Shown in pieces: positions 44,258-54,035 of a stretch of 64,000 nt of DNA; the stretch's first letter is position 1, and the number at the start of each line of letters is the position of its first letter. Position numbers and translations under genes: made by a program. Source of the stretch: Sphingobacterium faecium (GTDB lineage Bacteria > Bacteroidota > Bacteroidia > Sphingobacteriales > Sphingobacteriaceae). Where the stretch lies: the NCBI RefSeq assembly GCF_003054045.1, contig NZ_QBKH01000001.1, positions 62,001-126,000 on the forward strand, read 5' to 3'. The notes beneath the pieces were generated by a model. It was given only the letters and a program-made list of their open reading frames with translations, had not been told where the DNA came from and made no database searches.

Positions 44258-45841
44258 ATGAGTCAATTAAAAGATGAAGCCCTTGTTTCACATTTGGAGC
44301 AACTGCAAGTCGATAATATTTTAGTAAAAGGACATCCTGCCGGTCTATTTGTCTTATTTTTTACTGAGATGTGGGAACGTTTCAGTTATTATGGCATGCG
44401 TGCCTTATTAACAATTTTTCTGATTAGCGAAATTGTAAATGGAGGATGGGGGTGGAGTAATGAAGAAGCGATGAAGTTGTATGGACTTTATACGGGTTTT
44501 GTATTTTTAACACCACTGATTGGAGGAGTAATTGCAGACCGTCTGTTGGGTTATAAAAAAGCAATTTTAATTGGTGCGCTAACCATGACAGCTGGCCACG
44601 CTGCTATGGCTTTGGAAGGAATTCATGCTAATTTTTTCTTCCTTGGATTGATTTTGATGATTCTGGGCAATGGTATGTTTAAACCCAATATTGCCTCCAT
44701 GGTTGGAAAGCTCTATCCAGATTCCAGTAGTAAGAAAGATGCCGGTTATACCATTTTTTATATGGGTATTAATGGCGGAGCGTTTTTAGGAATGATGCTT
44801 TGTGGATATATCGGAGAAAAGGTGGGTTGGCATTTTGGATTTGGTTTAGCAGGTATTTTTATGTTCTTGGGCATGTTGCAATTTTTCTTCGCTCAAAAAA
44901 TATTTGGCATTATCGGTGATACTCCACAGTCTACTAAAGAGAAGGAAATAAAAGAAGTAAAGGATAATAGTGAGGTAACAACACCAGCACATGTTACTCG
45001 CGACAGATTAATTGTGATCGGTATTTTCATGTTTGCAAGCATCATCTTTCACTTGGCTTTTGAACAGGCTGGAGGTTCGATGACTATTTTTGCAAAGAAT
45101 TATACACAACGTATTTTAGAAGGCCAAACTGCAGTTATTTTTAAATGGGTCGATGCAGCTTTGACTGTTTTTCCAATTCTTGTTGTATCGGCAGTTTTGT
45201 TTGCGTTAGCAAAAAAAATCTGGTTTAAGTATCCCCTTATTGTCATCTGCTCAGGACTGTCATTCGCGATCATCTGGGTGCTTTGCGGTTGGAAATTATA
45301 TCGAGAATTTAATTCTCTAAGTTCCGAAGTTACTGTATCTTGGTTTCCTATGTTGAATTCCTTTTTTATCATCACTTTAGCAACTTCTTTTAGTCGTATT
45401 TGGGAAAAGGTATGGAATCCTTCAGGTCCCATTAAGCTAGCATTGGGTTTGGCAATTGTTGGTTTAAGTTTTGCCGCATTATCCTATGGAAGTTTAGCTA
45501 TACCTCCGGGAGCAAAAACAGCATCTGTTAGTATGATTTGGCTGGTACTGGCTTATTTTTTACAGACCGTTGGTGAACTTTGTTTATCACCCGTTGGGCT
45601 ATCTTATGTCAGTAAATTATCTCCTCAAAAAGTAATAGGACTTCTATTTGGCATCTGGTATTGTGGAAATGCCATCGCCAATTTTATAGGAGGTTTTATA
45701 GGCTCTTACATAGATAATATTACAGCAACACACTCGATGTCTTATTTCTTTGGGATGTTTACCGTTGTTTCTTTTATATTTGCTATTATTTTAGTTTTGT
45801 GTAGTTCGGGTATCAAGAAAATGATGCACGGAATTCATTAA
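44258..45841 (+). CDS. POT-family di/tripeptide transporter (copy 1)
   Basis: Proton-coupled oligopeptide transporter of 527 residues with about 14 hydrophobic segments. The ExxERFxYYG proton-coupling motif is EMWERFSYYG near residue 38, and the PTR2 signature includes FKPNIASMVGKLYP and AGYTIFYMGINGGAF. C-terminal AGELCLSPVGLSYVSKLSP-like block is TVGELCLSPVGLSYVSKL. Very similar to the next gene throughout, which points to a local duplication. 60 bp separate the two. Confidence 0.95.
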   Translation: MSQLKDEALVSHLEQLQVDNILVKGHPAGLFVLFFTEMWERFSYYGMRALLTIFLISEIVNGGWGWSNEEAMKLYGLYTGFVFLTPLIGGVIADRLLGYKKAILIGALTMTAGHAAMALEGIHANFFFLGLILMILGNGMFKPNIASMVGKLYPDSSSKKDAGYTIFYMGINGGAFLGMMLCGYIGEKVGWHFGFGLAGIFMFLGMLQFFFAQKIFGIIGDTPQSTKEKEIKEVKDNSEVTTPAHVTRDRLIVIGIFMFASIIFHLAFEQAGGSMTIFAKNYTQRILEGQTAVIFKWVDAALTVFPILVVSAVLFALAKKIWFKYPLIVICSGLSFAIIWVLCGWKLYREFNSLSSEVTVSWFPMLNSFFIITLATSFSRIWEKVWNPSGPIKLALGLAIVGLSFAALSYGSLAIPPGAKTASVSMIWLVLAYFLQTVGELCLSPVGLSYVSKLSPQKVIGLLFGIWYCGNAIANFIGGFIGSYIDNITATHSMSYFFGMFTVVSFIFAIILVLCSSGIKKMMHGIH

Positions 45842-45901
45842 TTCGATATCTTTTTATTATTTTGCTAAAATTATAACTTAGAGAACCCTATTATTAAATA
45901 T

Positions 45902-47494
45902 ATGTATCAAGAAAGAGATGAAGCTCTTGTTATCCATTTGAAAAAACAAGGTGTGGATGATAAGATGGTAATTGGACATCCTGCGGGATTATTTGTCCTA
46001 TTTTTTACCGAAATGTGGGAACGGTTTAGTTACTATGGCATGCGTGCTTTATTAACGCTTTTCTTAATCAGTTCCCTTGCTGATGAAGGATGGGGCTGGA
46101 GTAATGAAGAGGCGATGAAACTATATGGTCTTTATACGGGACTGGTTTATTTAACCCCGTTAATAGGTGGTATGATTGCCGATAAATTAACTGGATTTAA
46201 AAAAGCCATTTTAATTGGGGCACTAATTATGACCATGGGGCATCTATCCATGGCTTTTGAGGGAATAAATCCAAATTTCTTTTACGTAGGTCTTGGTTTA
46301 ATGATTCTCGGTAATGGAATGTTTAAACCCAATATTTCTTCGATGGTTGGTAATCTTTACCCAGATGCAAGTTCCAAGAAGGATGCTGGTTATACCATAT
46401 TTTACATGGGTATCAATGCCGGTTCATTTTTAGGTATGCTTTTATGTGGATATATCGGAGAGAAAGTAGGTTGGCACTATGGTTTTGGATTAGCAGGTGT
46501 TTTCATGTTCTTCGGTATGTTGCAGTTTTATTTTGCTCAAAAGATTTTCGGTGTTATTGGAGAATCTCCAAAAGCGACTAAAGCTTTCCATGATGAGAAA
46601 ATCAAAAATCATGAAGAGGAACCCGAAGAGGTGATTCCTGCAAATGTGGTGAGAGATCGTTTGATTGTGATTGCTGTTTTGATGATCGCAAGTATTGTTT
46701 TCTTTTTAGCATTTGAGCAAGCAGGAGGATCGATGTCTATTTTTGCTAAAGACTATACGCAACGTGTCCTTTCAGGAAATACAGCTACTACTTTCAAATG
46801 GATCGATACGATCTTGACCATTGCTCCAATGGTAATTGTCAGTATAGTATTGCTAACACTAGCAAAGAAAATCTATAAGCAATATCCATTAACGATTATC
46901 TTCACAGGAGTTTCATTTGCTGTTATCTGGTGTCTAGGTTTATGGAAAGTTTTTAGAGAGTTTGGCGCAACAGAAACAGAAGTAGCTGCTTCTTGGTTTC
47001 AAATTCTAAATGCATTTTTTATCATTTCATTGGCTAATTCCTTTAGTAAATTCTGGGAAAAAATATGGAACCCTTCAGGACCGGTGAAATTTGCTTTAGG
47101 ACTTCTTCTTGTTGGTATTGGTTTTGCTGCATTAGCTTATGGTGCAAGTGAAATCCCACAGGGCGCTAAGACTGCAACCGTGAGTATGGTTTGGTTAATT
47201 ATTGCTTATTTCTTCCATTCTACAGGAGAATTATGCTTATCACCGGTTGGATTGTCCTATGTAAGTAAACTATCACCTAAGAAATTATTAGGCTTGCTAT
47301 TTGGATTTTGGTTCTGTGCATCAGCTATTGCTAATTTTATAGGAGGCTATTTAGGATCTTATATTGATAAAATTACAGCTGAACATTCGATGTCATATTT
47401 CTTTATGATTTTTGCTATTGTTCCAGCAGCTACCGCTTTAATATTACTTATCTTAAATCCGGTGTTGAAGAAAATGATGCACGGTATTAATTAA
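45902..47494 (+). CDS. POT-family di/tripeptide transporter (copy 2)
   Basis: A 530-residue transporter nearly collinear with copy 1: the same EMWERFSYYG, FKPNISSMVG and GELCLSPVGLSYVSKLSP motifs and the same MMHGI ending. Differences gather in the central cytoplasmic linker (about 210-235, more acidic here) and in loop regions. It ends a transcription unit: a perfect hairpin with T run lies 25 bp downstream. Confidence 0.95.
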   Translation: MYQERDEALVIHLKKQGVDDKMVIGHPAGLFVLFFTEMWERFSYYGMRALLTLFLISSLADEGWGWSNEEAMKLYGLYTGLVYLTPLIGGMIADKLTGFKKAILIGALIMTMGHLSMAFEGINPNFFYVGLGLMILGNGMFKPNISSMVGNLYPDASSKKDAGYTIFYMGINAGSFLGMLLCGYIGEKVGWHYGFGLAGVFMFFGMLQFYFAQKIFGVIGESPKATKAFHDEKIKNHEEEPEEVIPANVVRDRLIVIAVLMIASIVFFLAFEQAGGSMSIFAKDYTQRVLSGNTATTFKWIDTILTIAPMVIVSIVLLTLAKKIYKQYPLTIIFTGVSFAVIWCLGLWKVFREFGATETEVAASWFQILNAFFIISLANSFSKFWEKIWNPSGPVKFALGLLLVGIGFAALAYGASEIPQGAKTATVSMVWLIIAYFFHSTGELCLSPVGLSYVSKLSPKKLLGLLFGFWFCASAIANFIGGYLGSYIDKITAEHSMSYFFMIFAIVPAATALILLILNPVLKKMMHGIN

Positions 47495-47518
47495 TCCATG
47501 CTCATTATATATTATTTT

Positions 47519-47551
47519 AAGAGACGTTTCAAAAGAAACGTCTCTTTTTGT
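47519..47551 (+). terminator. Terminator after POT copy 2
   Basis: AAGAGACGTTTC (47519-47530) pairs with GAAACGTCTCTT (47535-47546), 4-nt loop, then T run. Confidence 0.92.
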
Positions 47552-47674
47552 TTCAAAAATGATGCCTTATAATAGAGATAATACAATTATTCAGTAAAAA
47601 ATGCGATTGTTTTTTGTTTCTTTGTAGACTGTTATTAAAATTTTCAATACGCTTAATTAGATTAAATTGTAGAT

Positions 47675-49441
47675 ATGAGTCAAGCATCTAAGGCTTCATT
47701 TTCAGGAGGGACCACTTCTGATTTTTATAAATCAAATGTTTTAGGACAACGGTCAGGACTATTTGTCCTCTTCTTTACCGAGATGTGGGAACGTTTTTCG
47801 TTCTACGGCATGCGGGTATTATTAATTCAATTTTTAACGGCTACCGTCATACAAGGCGGATGGGCTTGGAGCGCAGAACAAGCCGGTGCTTTGTATGGTA
47901 CATATGCGATGATGCTTTATTTAACACCAATATTAGGCGGTATTATTGCCGATAAATATATTGGATCACGCAAGGCAGTTATTATTGGTTCTGTGATCAT
48001 GACGATTGGTCACGCTGCTATGGCGTTTGATACGCAGGTCATGTTCTTTATTGGTTTAGCATGTTTAGTTATCGGTACAGGTTTTTTTAAACCGAACATG
48101 CCATCAATTTTAGGAGAGATGTACAAAGACTTGCCCGAAAAGAAAGATGGCGCTTACACGATCTTTTATATGGGGGTCAATGCAGGTGCATTTTTTGGAA
48201 TGATGTTATGTGGTTATGTTGCAGAAACACAAGGGTGGCACTGGGGCTTTGGTCTAGCAGGTATCTTTATGCTTTTAGGTACATTGCAGTTTGTATTTGC
48301 AAAACCGCTGATGGGTAATTTAGGTGTTTTAGACCAGTCTAAAGAAATGAGTCAGGAAGATCAATTATTAGCTGATGCAGATAAGAGAAATCCATTTACT
48401 ACCCTAGATTATATTTTAATAGCCATTATATCGGTCGTTGGATTCCTCTATGCCTTTAATGATCCCCTGTCTAAAAATGGAATTATTGATATGTTTAGTG
48501 CATTAGATCTGCCATTTTTGAGAGGTCAATATCTGATGATCATTCTTGCTTTGATTCTTTTTATTTATCTGATATCATCTCGTATTAGAAGATACGATAA
48601 AGTGGTACGTGACCGTATGATTGCAGTTGTTTTCTTAGCTTTCTTTTTGATTTTCTTCTTTATGAGCTTTGAGCAGGGGGCAACATCTTTGGTACTTGTT
48701 GCACGTGATAATATAGATCGAAGTTTATCTGGAGGCGCACTTCAAATTTTTAATATTTTGAATGCCTTGTTAACTGTTGTTCCTTTAGCATTGATATCTT
48801 GGGTATTGGTGAAATTGGCAAAAGCTACATGGAGCAAAATTGCTTTATCAAATATCATCCTCATTGTTTGTTTTGTGTTGATATGGGGAGCTGCAATCTG
48901 GATGTTAAAAAATGAGTTTTCAAAAGAAGTATCTGAAATTAAGGTTTCTTGGTTTTCAACATTAAATTCGTTCTTTATTATTGCATTGGCTTCTACCGTT
49001 TCTAAATTATGGGAATCAAAATACAACCCTTCTGCAGCGATGAAGTATGGTTATGGATTGATATTAGTTGCCATTGGTTACTTAATTATTGGATTAGGAT
49101 CTTGGGGAATAGCTGAAGGAGTTAAAATATCTATGGTATTTTTAGTCTTAACCTATTTGTTTCATACGTTAGGAGAGTTATTCATATCACCAGTTGGTCT
49201 TTCTTATGTTTCAAAACTGGTTCCAGCGCGTATGTTAGCATTTATGTTTGGGATCTGGTATTTAGCAATAGCGATTGCACAGAAAGTTGCCGCAGTATTA
49301 GGTGGACAAGTAGAAACTATTCAACAGGAGTATTCTTTGAGTCATTTCTTCTTTTTGTTTACCGCTATTCCAGCAGCAGCAGGTTTATTAGTAATGATAC
49401 TCAATCCAATCATTAAAAAATTAATGCCTGGTATTAAATAG
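47675..49441 (+). CDS. POT-family di/tripeptide transporter (copy 3)
   Basis: A 588-residue member, longer than its neighbours by an insert in the middle (about 220-310) that holds two extra hydrophobic segments. EMWERFSFYG, FKPNMPSILGEMY and GELFISPVGLSYVSKLVP are present. It lies after a terminator and 180 bp of spacer, so it probably has its own promoter. Ends 6-50 bp before copy 4, depending on that gene's start. Confidence 0.95.
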   Translation: MSQASKASFSGGTTSDFYKSNVLGQRSGLFVLFFTEMWERFSFYGMRVLLIQFLTATVIQGGWAWSAEQAGALYGTYAMMLYLTPILGGIIADKYIGSRKAVIIGSVIMTIGHAAMAFDTQVMFFIGLACLVIGTGFFKPNMPSILGEMYKDLPEKKDGAYTIFYMGVNAGAFFGMMLCGYVAETQGWHWGFGLAGIFMLLGTLQFVFAKPLMGNLGVLDQSKEMSQEDQLLADADKRNPFTTLDYILIAIISVVGFLYAFNDPLSKNGIIDMFSALDLPFLRGQYLMIILALILFIYLISSRIRRYDKVVRDRMIAVVFLAFFLIFFFMSFEQGATSLVLVARDNIDRSLSGGALQIFNILNALLTVVPLALISWVLVKLAKATWSKIALSNIILIVCFVLIWGAAIWMLKNEFSKEVSEIKVSWFSTLNSFFIIALASTVSKLWESKYNPSAAMKYGYGLILVAIGYLIIGLGSWGIAEGVKISMVFLVLTYLFHTLGELFISPVGLSYVSKLVPARMLAFMFGIWYLAIAIAQKVAAVLGGQVETIQQEYSLSHFFFLFTAIPAAAGLLVMILNPIIKKLMPGIK

Positions 49442-49454
49442 TAAAATATGATAG

Positions 49455-49480
49455 AGCTTCCTAAAATGGAAGCTTTTTTA
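49455..49480 (+). terminator. Hairpin with T run between POT copies 3 and 4
   Basis: AGCTTCC (49455-49461) pairs with GGAAGCT (49468-49474), followed by six T. It lies directly after the stop of copy 3 and before the chosen ATG of copy 4. Confidence 0.7.
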
Positions 49481-49492
49481 ATAATAATCGAA

Positions 49493-51025
49493 ATGTCAAA
49501 ACAAGGACAACAAACATTAGAACAGGTTCAACAGTTTGAAGGGAAATATCCAAAGCAGATTTGGAGTTTATTCTTTTCAGAGATGTGGGAACGTTTTTGC
49601 TTCTACGGAATGCGGGGTATGCTGGTTTTCTTTATGATCACTCAGCTTAATTTTGCAGAAAAGGAAGCAAATTTACAGTACGGTGCGACACAGGCATTTG
49701 TATACGCATTTACTTTTATCGGTGGATTATTTGCTGATAAAATTTTGGGATTTAGGAAATCACTTTTCTGGGGTGGAACTTTGATGATTGTTGGTAGTGC
49801 ATTATTGGCAACAGATCCGCATCAATTTTTCTTTTTTGGATTAGCATTTATCATCATTGGAACCGGTTTTTTCAAGCCCAATATTTCGACGATGGTTGGC
49901 GAATTGTACCGTTCAGATGATAATCGTCGAGATGCAGGTTTCTCTTTATTTTATGCAGGAATCAATTTAGGAGCATTCCTTGGAGGTTATATCTGTGTGG
50001 CTATTGGTAAAGGTTATATGTTAGCTTCCGTTATTGATGAAGCGCATCGTTGGAATGTTGCCTTTGGTTTAGCTGCTGTGGGTATGCTTATTAGTCTTAT
50101 CAATTTTCATTTTACTAAGTTTCACTTGGGACCTATTGGTTTGAAACCCGGTCATCCAGATGCGATAGTTAAAGTCAAGGAATTGCCAAAATGGGCTGAG
50201 TATGCGGTATATATAGGTACCTTATTATTAATTCCACTGGTACAGGTTATGGTTTCTAAAACGGAATATACGGATATCTTTATGTATCTGATAGGTCCAT
50301 TGACACTAATCTACCTATTTTATGAAATGACAAAATTGAATAAGGTAGAAAGAAACAAATTGATTGCAGCTTTAGTTTTCATCTTGTTTTCTATCATTTT
50401 TTGGGGTATTTACGAACAAAGTGGTGGTTCATTAAGTATTTTTGCCGCAAAGAATTTGAACGATTCCATATTAGGAGGTTTATTTCATTTAGATCCAAAT
50501 GGTGTAAACAACTCTGGAGGAGCATTTTTTATTATTATTTTAGCGCCAATTTTTGGGCTTTTATGGATTTGGCTATCGAAAAGAAAAATGGAACCCAATA
50601 CCATTATTAAATTTGGATTAGGATTTATATTTCTTGGGCTAGGTTATTATGTGCTATTTGGAACCAAGTTTTTTGCGCAGGATGGTATTGCCTCTTTAGA
50701 TGTATTCACCTTAGCACTTTTGGTGATCACTGTGGGAGAGTTATGTTTATCACCAATTGGTCTATCTATTATGACGAAGCTATCTCCTGCGAAGCTGCAG
50801 GGCATTATGATGGGGATGTGGTTTTTGGCCAGTGCTTACGGTCAGTATGTTGCAGGTTTAATCGGTGCAAGCATGGCAGAAGCTCGAGAAGGAGATTCTT
50901 TAGCAGATAAATTGATCACTTATACTGATAGCTACAAACAATTGGGTGTCTATTCGTTGATTGCAGGAATTGTCTTAATTGCTTTATCGCCAATCGTGAA
51001 GAAACTGATGAGCGGAGTGAAATAA
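49493..51025 (+). CDS. POT-family di/tripeptide transporter (copy 4)
   Basis: A 510-residue transporter from the ATG at 49493. An in-frame ATG at 49448 would place the terminator hairpin inside the coding region and is therefore rejected. Motifs: EMWERFCFYG, FKPNISTMVGELY, AGFSLFYAGINLGAF and GELCLSPIGLSIMTKLSP. It is the most diverged of the four. A strong terminator follows. Confidence 0.94.
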   Translation: MSKQGQQTLEQVQQFEGKYPKQIWSLFFSEMWERFCFYGMRGMLVFFMITQLNFAEKEANLQYGATQAFVYAFTFIGGLFADKILGFRKSLFWGGTLMIVGSALLATDPHQFFFFGLAFIIIGTGFFKPNISTMVGELYRSDDNRRDAGFSLFYAGINLGAFLGGYICVAIGKGYMLASVIDEAHRWNVAFGLAAVGMLISLINFHFTKFHLGPIGLKPGHPDAIVKVKELPKWAEYAVYIGTLLLIPLVQVMVSKTEYTDIFMYLIGPLTLIYLFYEMTKLNKVERNKLIAALVFILFSIIFWGIYEQSGGSLSIFAAKNLNDSILGGLFHLDPNGVNNSGGAFFIIILAPIFGLLWIWLSKRKMEPNTIIKFGLGFIFLGLGYYVLFGTKFFAQDGIASLDVFTLALLVITVGELCLSPIGLSIMTKLSPAKLQGIMMGMWFLASAYGQYVAGLIGASMAEAREGDSLADKLITYTDSYKQLGVYSLIAGIVLIALSPIVKKLMSGVK

Positions 51026-51050
51026 TCCTCTACTGATAATTTTTTGATAA

Positions 51051-51085
51051 AAAAAAAGCTCGATACTTTATATCGAGCTTTTTTT
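51051..51085. terminator. Bidirectional terminator between POT copy 4 and desaturase
   Basis: Positions 51051-51065 and 51071-51085 form a perfect 15-bp stem with A and T tracts as outer arms. The convergent desaturase gene stops at 51085. Confidence 0.92.
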
Positions 51086-52086
51086 TATTTCTGATCGTAG
51101 ATCCATTTAAATTTATATTCCTTTTCTGGGATTTTCATTCTATCTGCCAATCGTAGTAAACGATCAGGAAGTCTCATTAAATAATCCCTTGCTTTTTCTC
51201 CCTTTTCGTTTAAGCCACTCACTTGATCTATTTTCCAATCCGCATTAAGCTCTTTTAAAATGTCAACATAATCAATCGCAGTATAGATATTAAGACGTTG
51301 AGCCGCATCAGAGAAGTGTGCAAATGCTTCGCCTTGTGGTTCTCCAGATTCTCTTAAAAATTGAGCTGGCATTACAATTTTCTTGCGCATCATATCTTCA
51401 AAAGCAATCATCACCTCACTCGGATCAACGACCAACGCATGAGAGACAAAAGACATATATGCTTTGGCATGACGTGCTTCATCTGCAGCAATTACACCGC
51501 ACATCTTTGCTAATAACTTATCCCCATTTTTCTTAGATAGCCCAGCTACACGTCTATGAGAAACGTTGGTTGCTAATTCTTGAAAAGAAGTGTAGATAAA
51601 GTTACGATAAGGATCGGCACCTGTACCAATGTCAAAACCATCTTTTATTAAATACTGGGTTGATATCTCGAATTGACGCATGTCAATTCTTCCTGATAAA
51701 TAAAGATATTTATTTAAAAGGTCTCCATGACGATTTTCTTCTGCAGTCCAAGCACGTACCCATCTCATCCAACCACCTTGTTCATTTTTCTCCACATCTT
51801 CGACCATAGTTAACCAAGATTCGTAGGTAGGTAATGCTTCTTCTGTAATGGTATCACCAACTAATACAGCAACTAAATCATATGGAAGTTCTCTCGCACT
51901 TTCTTGTAAATCTCTAATTTCATCAAAAAATGTATCTCTAGAAGCATCCGGTAGAAAATCTGCTGGTTGCCACATTTCGTCTACAGGCTTTAAATACTCG
52001 CTCATCTCATTCAGCATGAACGGTTCCAAGTAGCTCATAACTTCTTTTCTTGAGCCTTCGGGTAAATTTAGAGGTAATTCTTGCAT
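51085..52086 (-). CDS. Acyl-[acyl-carrier-protein] desaturase (ferritin-like di-iron)
   Basis: Soluble fatty acid desaturase type 2 of 333 residues, introducing a double bond into acyl-ACP. The two iron-binding motifs are EENRH (116-120) and DEARH near 205. I chose the ATG at 52086: a frame extension to 52146 reads through a good promoter element. Gives unsaturated or precursor chains for membrane lipids; the partner ferredoxin is not nearby. Confidence 0.92.
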   Translation of the reverse strand: MQELPLNLPEGSRKEVMSYLEPFMLNEMSEYLKPVDEMWQPADFLPDASRDTFFDEIRDLQESARELPYDLVAVLVGDTITEEALPTYESWLTMVEDVEKNEQGGWMRWVRAWTAEENRHGDLLNKYLYLSGRIDMRQFEISTQYLIKDGFDIGTGADPYRNFIYTSFQELATNVSHRRVAGLSKKNGDKLLAKMCGVIAADEARHAKAYMSFVSHALVVDPSEVMIAFEDMMRKKIVMPAQFLRESGEPQGEAFAHFSDAAQRLNIYTAIDYVDILKELNADWKIDQVSGLNEKGEKARDYLMRLPDRLLRLADRMKIPEKEYKFKWIYDQK

Positions 52087-52093
52087 ATCAATA

Positions 52094-52101
52094 CAAAGAT
52101 A
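52094..52101 (-). promoter_or_regulatory. Putative promoter -7 element of acyl-ACP desaturase
   Basis: TATCTTTG on the minus strand, 8 bp before the chosen ATG. If used, the mRNA would be nearly leaderless. Confidence 0.45.
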
Positions 52102-52253
52102 ATTAAATAGCTTCAATAAAAATTGTATTAAAGAAAGATTATACATTTATGTTGTAAAAAATCAGTAATGTAGCTTAATTGAAATGTGCGCTTTAAATGT
52201 TGGCCTATATTTAAAAAGTAGATAATGAAGACATTTTTATGCTAAAATACTCT

Positions 52254-52261
52254 TAACTTTG
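52254..52261 (+). promoter_or_regulatory. Putative promoter -7 element of sufS
   Basis: TAACTTTG fits TAnnTTTG and ends 8 bp before the sufS ATG at 52270, again implying an almost leaderless mRNA. Confidence 0.5.
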
Positions 52262-52269
52262 TTAATATC

Positions 52270-53508
52270 ATGGAGCAAAAACAATTGAAAGATTTCGATA
52301 TAAATAAGGTTCGGGCTGATTTTCCCATTTTGAAAAGGGAGGTTAATGGAAAGCCTTTAGTTTATTTGGATAATGGAGCGACTACTCAAAAATCGCAATC
52401 TGTTATTGATGCAATTACTCACTATTATTCAGAGATGAATAGTAATGTACATAGAGGTGTTCATTATTTAAGTCAAATTTCTACGGATGCTTTTGAAGTG
52501 ACCAGAAGGAGTATTCAGGCTTTTATTAATGCAAAACATGAACATGAGATCATTATCACCACAGGTACTACGCATAGTATCAATATCATCGCCACTTGTT
52601 TTGGAAAGGTGAACATTGCTGCTGGAGATGAAATCATTATTTCTGCCATGGAACATCATTCTAATATTGTTCCTTGGCAGATGATCTGCGAAGATAAAGG
52701 AGCTTTATTGAAGGTGATTCCTATGAATGATAAAGGAGAGCTGGATATTGAGGCATATAAAGCACTATTTTCAGAAAAAACGAAGATTGCTTCTTTTACC
52801 TACGTTTCAAATTCTTTAGGAACGATCAACCCCGTAAAGGAAATGATAAGAATAGCACATGAACATCATGTTCCTGTGTTGTTAGATGCGGCTCAAGCAA
52901 TTCAACATGTGAAAATAGATGTTCAAGATTTGGATGTTGATTTTCTTGCTTTTTCTGGACATAAGATGTATGGACCTACTGGTATAGGAGTGTTGTACGG
53001 GAAAGAAGATGCCTTAAACGCAATTCCACCATATCAAGGTGGAGGAGATATGATTAAAGAGGTTACTTTTGAAAAAACAACTTATAACGAACTTCCTTTT
53101 AAATTTGAAGCAGGAACTCCTAATATCGAAGCTGGTATTTGTTTAAATGCTGCAGTAGAATACATCAATGCTATTGGACTTGAACAAATTGCAGTATATG
53201 AGGAAGAATTATTGAATTATGCAACAGAACAACTTGCTACTGTACCTGGAATCCGTTTTATAGGTACCGCCGCGCATAAAAGTTCCGTTATTTCTTTCCT
53301 GATAGATGGTACTCATCCATATGATGTCGGTGTGATCTTGGATAAATTGGGTATTGCTGTACGTACAGGTCACCATTGTGCACAACCCGTTATGGATCGG
53401 TTCGGAATTCCAGGTACCATTCGAGCTTCTTTTGCGCTGTATAATACAAAAGAAGAGGTAGATGCTTTAGTTACTGGTCTTAGAAGAGCAGTTAATATGT
53501 TAGTTTAA
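52270..53508 (+). CDS. sufS: Cysteine desulfurase SufS
   Basis: PLP enzyme of 412 residues that takes sulfur from cysteine for Fe-S cluster assembly. Group II features: YLDNGATTQKS near 34, AMEHHSNIVPWQ around 130, the PLP lysine in SGHKMYGPTGIG near 235 and the active-site Cys in RTGHHCAQP near 371. It pairs with sufE 16 bp downstream, its sulfur acceptor. No sufBCD genes in the window. Confidence 0.97.
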   Translation: MEQKQLKDFDINKVRADFPILKREVNGKPLVYLDNGATTQKSQSVIDAITHYYSEMNSNVHRGVHYLSQISTDAFEVTRRSIQAFINAKHEHEIIITTGTTHSINIIATCFGKVNIAAGDEIIISAMEHHSNIVPWQMICEDKGALLKVIPMNDKGELDIEAYKALFSEKTKIASFTYVSNSLGTINPVKEMIRIAHEHHVPVLLDAAQAIQHVKIDVQDLDVDFLAFSGHKMYGPTGIGVLYGKEDALNAIPPYQGGGDMIKEVTFEKTTYNELPFKFEAGTPNIEAGICLNAAVEYINAIGLEQIAVYEEELLNYATEQLATVPGIRFIGTAAHKSSVISFLIDGTHPYDVGVILDKLGIAVRTGHHCAQPVMDRFGIPGTIRASFALYNTKEEVDALVTGLRRAVNMLV

Positions 53509-53524
53509 AAAAATATAAATAGTA

Positions 53525-53944
53525 ATGACTATTAACGAAATACAAGATGAATTAATGGATGATTTTTCTTTTTTTACAGATTGGATGGAAAAATATGAAT
53601 ATATCATTCAATTAGGAAAAGAGCTTCCATTAATCAGTGAAGAACATAAGAAAGATGATTACATCATCAAAGGGTGCCAGTCAAAAGTATGGTTGTTTCC
53701 TGAAGTAAAAGATGGTAAAGTATATTTTACTGCTGATAGTGATGCTATCATTACAAAAGGCTTGGTAAGCTTAATGGTAAAGGTATTATCTGGTCATACT
53801 GCTAAGGAAATTGTGGATGCAGATTTATACTTTATTAATCAGATAGGTCTAAACGAACACCTTTCTCCAACACGTGCGAATGGGTTGCTTTCGATGGTTA
53901 AACAAATGAAATTATATGCTTTGGCTTTACAGGCGAGGGGATAA
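53525..53944 (+). CDS. sufE: Sulfur acceptor protein SufE
   Basis: A 139-residue partner of SufS. The acceptor Cys is C51 in IIKGCQSKVW. The GLVSLMVKVLSG and LSPTRANGLLSMVKQMK blocks are typical. Directly behind sufS, so the pair forms one transcription unit ended by a long hairpin. Confidence 0.97.
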   Translation: MTINEIQDELMDDFSFFTDWMEKYEYIIQLGKELPLISEEHKKDDYIIKGCQSKVWLFPEVKDGKVYFTADSDAIITKGLVSLMVKVLSGHTAKEIVDADLYFINQIGLNEHLSPTRANGLLSMVKQMKLYALALQARG

Positions 53945-53975
53945 AAAATACTTTAGAACCGTTAACTATTGTATG

Positions 53976-54020
53976 AATAAAAAATCCCGATGTGAGCTTT
54001 TCACATCGGGATTTTTTATT
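53976..54020. terminator. Bidirectional terminator, 20-bp perfect stem
   Basis: Positions 53976-53995 and 54001-54020 pair perfectly around GCTTT. It lies between convergent sufE and sucB and serves both directions. Confidence 0.92.
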
Positions 54021-54035
54021 TATCACCTACTTTAT

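Noticed and set aside
49448..49492. Upstream ATG for POT copy 4
   Set aside because: It would put a terminator hairpin with T run inside the coding sequence and add an N-terminus unlike the family.
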